The translations under genes and the position numbers were made by a program. Below the pieces are notes generated by a model. It was not told where the DNA came from. It did not search any database and saw only the letters and a list, made by a program, of their open reading frames with translations. 64,000 nucleotides of DNA from Robertkochia aurantiaca (GTDB lineage Bacteria > Bacteroidota > Bacteroidia > Flavobacteriales > Flavobacteriaceae): NCBI RefSeq assembly GCF_020166495.1, contig NZ_JAINZS010000007.1:167223-231222 (forward strand), read 5' to 3'. Positions 62,675 to 64,000 of the stretch are shown in pieces; position 1 is the first letter of the stretch; each line of letters begins with the position of its first letter.

Positions 62675-63788
62675 AGAGACCACCCTGCAGATCGACCTCG
62701 ATGCCCTGACCCACAATTATCGATTTTTGCGTGCTAAACTCGATCAGCAAACCCGGTTTATGGCTGTGGTAAAGGCTTTTGCTTACGGAAGTGAGAGTGC
62801 CGCCGTGAGCAGACATCTGGAAGCCCTGGGAGTTGATTATTTTGCAGTCGCCTATACCGCCGAAGGGAAGGCTTTGAGAGAGGCCGGAGTTACGGCCCCC
62901 GTGCTGGTACTTCATCCGCTGCCATCTCATTTTGAAGAACTGGTCGAACACTGCCTTGAACCTGCCTTGTACAGTGAAAAGGTATTGAAGGAGTTTACAG
63001 AAACAGCCGAATCTCTGAAGCTTTCTGCCTATCCGGTTCACCTTAAATTCAACACCGGATTAAACCGTCTTGGCTTTGGTACCGATCAGCTCGGTCTCAT
63101 CACGACACTATTGCAGCAAACCGGGGCTATCAGGGTGCGATCTGCCTTTTCTCACCTGGTAGCCTCAGAAGATCTCAGGGAAAAAGAATTCACCTTACAG
63201 CAGATCGGGACCTTCAGGGCTGCAGCTGAAAAATTGAAAGAGGAGCTGGGATATTCCTTCCTGCTGCACCAGTTGAATACTTCAGGTATTTTGAATTATG
63301 CAGCTAGCGCACAATTCGATATGGTTCGAAGCGGGATCGGGCTCTACGGCTTTGGTAATGACCCAAGGTTTCGACAAGATCTTAAGCCGATCATGTCTTT
63401 GAAAAGCGTGATCTCTCAGATACATGAATTGCAACCCGGTGATAACCTCGGATATAATCGTTCTTTTACCGCTTCTGATGTTACACGTACAGCGACCATC
63501 CCTTTAGGTCATGCCGATGGGATCGGGAGAATTTATGGCAAGGGGAAAGGTTTTCTTATGGTGCACGGCGAGAAGGCTCCCATTATAGGGAATGTCTGTA
63601 TGGATATGCTCATGATCGACGTCACCGGAATTTCCTGTGAAGAAGGAGATGAGGTGGAGGTTTTCGGACAGGAGATTACAGCTGCAGATCTGGCTGCCGG
63701 AGCAGGTACCATCAGCTATGAGCTCATCACTGCGGTTTCCCAACGTGTGAAACGGGAGATTCTCGGAGGCAAAACGGTAGATAGGTAA
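62661..63788 (+). CDS. alr: Alanine racemase
   Basis: 375-residue fold-type III PLP enzyme. Lys38 in [11 protein letters not shown] is the PLP-binding lysine, although the usual VKANAYGHG is altered (F for N, S for H). [23 protein letters not shown] and [10 protein letters not shown] follow, and the C-terminal domain has [14 protein letters not shown]. It supplies D-alanine for peptidoglycan. Overlaps tdk by 14 bp. The final VDR and TAA lie inside an octamer-type sequence. Confidence 0.95.
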   Translation: MKRVKETTLQIDLDALTHNYRFLRAKLDQQTRFMAVVKAFAYGSESAAVSRHLEALGVDYFAVAYTAEGKALREAGVTAPVLVLHPLPSHFEELVEHCLEPALYSEKVLKEFTETAESLKLSAYPVHLKFNTGLNRLGFGTDQLGLITTLLQQTGAIRVRSAFSHLVASEDLREKEFTLQQIGTFRAAAEKLKEELGYSFLLHQLNTSGILNYAASAQFDMVRSGIGLYGFGNDPRFRQDLKPIMSLKSVISQIHELQPGDNLGYNRSFTASDVTRTATIPLGHADGIGRIYGKGKGFLMVHGEKAPIIGNVCMDMLMIDVTGISCEEGDEVEVFGQEITAADLAAGAGTISYELITAVSQRVKREILGGKTVDR

Positions 63789-63922
63789 GCGGGTAAATTG
63801 TCAGTAAGGAAGTTGGTCAAAAAGTGAATTAGTGAGGTGGTGAAGTGGTGAGATAGTCTTGATTCTGGAAATAGAGACTGTTCAAAAAAGTGTGTCATAG
63901 GTATTAATTAAAACAATAACTT
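63789..63922. repeat. Octamer array downstream of alr
   Basis: GTAAGCGG/GTAAATTG and GTGAGGTG/GTGAAGTG/GTGAGATA units to about 63860. A short A/T-rich stretch with the expected promoter of the next gene follows. Confidence 0.65.
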
Positions 63923-64000
63923 ATGTACACGATGTCAAACAAGAAAACAACCCCAAAAAGTGAGTTGGAGCAACTCTTCGAGGATGCTTTGAATCAGCTC
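63923..64000 (+). CDS. Start of a gene, possibly a ferritin-like DUF892 protein (truncated by the window)
   Basis: Open frame from ATG 63923 (ATG 63932 also in frame) to the window end: MYTMSNKKTTPKSELEQLFE... continuing DALNQL. A Lys/Thr-rich leader followed by LEQLFEDALNQL is typical of YciF/DUF892 ferritin-like proteins, but 26 residues are too few to be sure. Confidence 0.4.
   Translation, partial: MYTMSNKKTTPKSELEQLFEDALNQL

Overview
The window looks like a chromosomal segment of a marine-type member of the Bacteroidota, most likely Flavobacteriaceae. The signs are the order pdxA-yceD(DUF177)-rpmF-fabH-accB-accC, two TPR/PD40/OmpA outer-membrane proteins of the PorE type, a SusC-like VVVGYG peptide in a cell-surface protein, lipoprotein and Gln-terminated signal peptides, a Bacteroidetes-type promoter (TTG-N17-TAnnTTTG) and few Shine-Dalgarno sites. 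I see no rRNA, tRNA or CRISPR array.

Positions 1-11.9 kb form an A/T-rich defence island. It holds vsr, a C5 cytosine methyltransferase, a MORC/MutL-like GHKL ATPase, a Z1 superfamily II helicase, a PD-(D/E)XK (DUF4420-type) protein and an AIPR protein, packed with overlaps or very short gaps. This is the architecture predicted for MORC-containing restriction-modification systems and resembles the MZA (MutL, Z1, AIPR) defence system. An endonuclease/exonuclease/phosphatase-family gene and a convergent pair of PD-(D/E)XK genes lie downstream as a possible accessory nuclease module.

Positions 12-27.7 kb hold scattered single genes: a MuiA/DUF4139 protein, a peptidylarginine/agmatine deiminase-like lipoprotein, a two-subunit molybdenum hydroxylase, a DUF559 nuclease, two small enzymes with a TetR regulator, and an SLC13 permease. 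Most are separated by 0.6-1.2 kb spacers filled with a family of hairpin repeats whose stems change sequence while keeping their pairing. Positions 27.7-42.1 kb hold a TonB-plug/MG2-like surface protein, a two-component pair, small secreted proteins, guanine deaminase and two OmpA/PD40 paralogues. The spacers here contain a different repeat set: arrays of 8-bp units, a CCCCG-hairpin repeat and a CTCCCC-hairpin repeat.

Positions 42.1-64 kb are largely housekeeping: riboflavin synthase, pdxA, the rpmF-fabH-accBC cluster, an FAD oxidoreductase, mtgA, an ABC ATPase, prolyl oligopeptidase, a subtilase, asd, mscL, rsmI, tdk and alr. Exceptions are a GIY-YIG nuclease set between direct repeats and a complete IS3-family insertion sequence with a -1 frameshift signal. 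The two small single-domain nucleases (DUF559, GIY-YIG) each sit inside their own repeats, which suggests a link between nuclease and palindrome.
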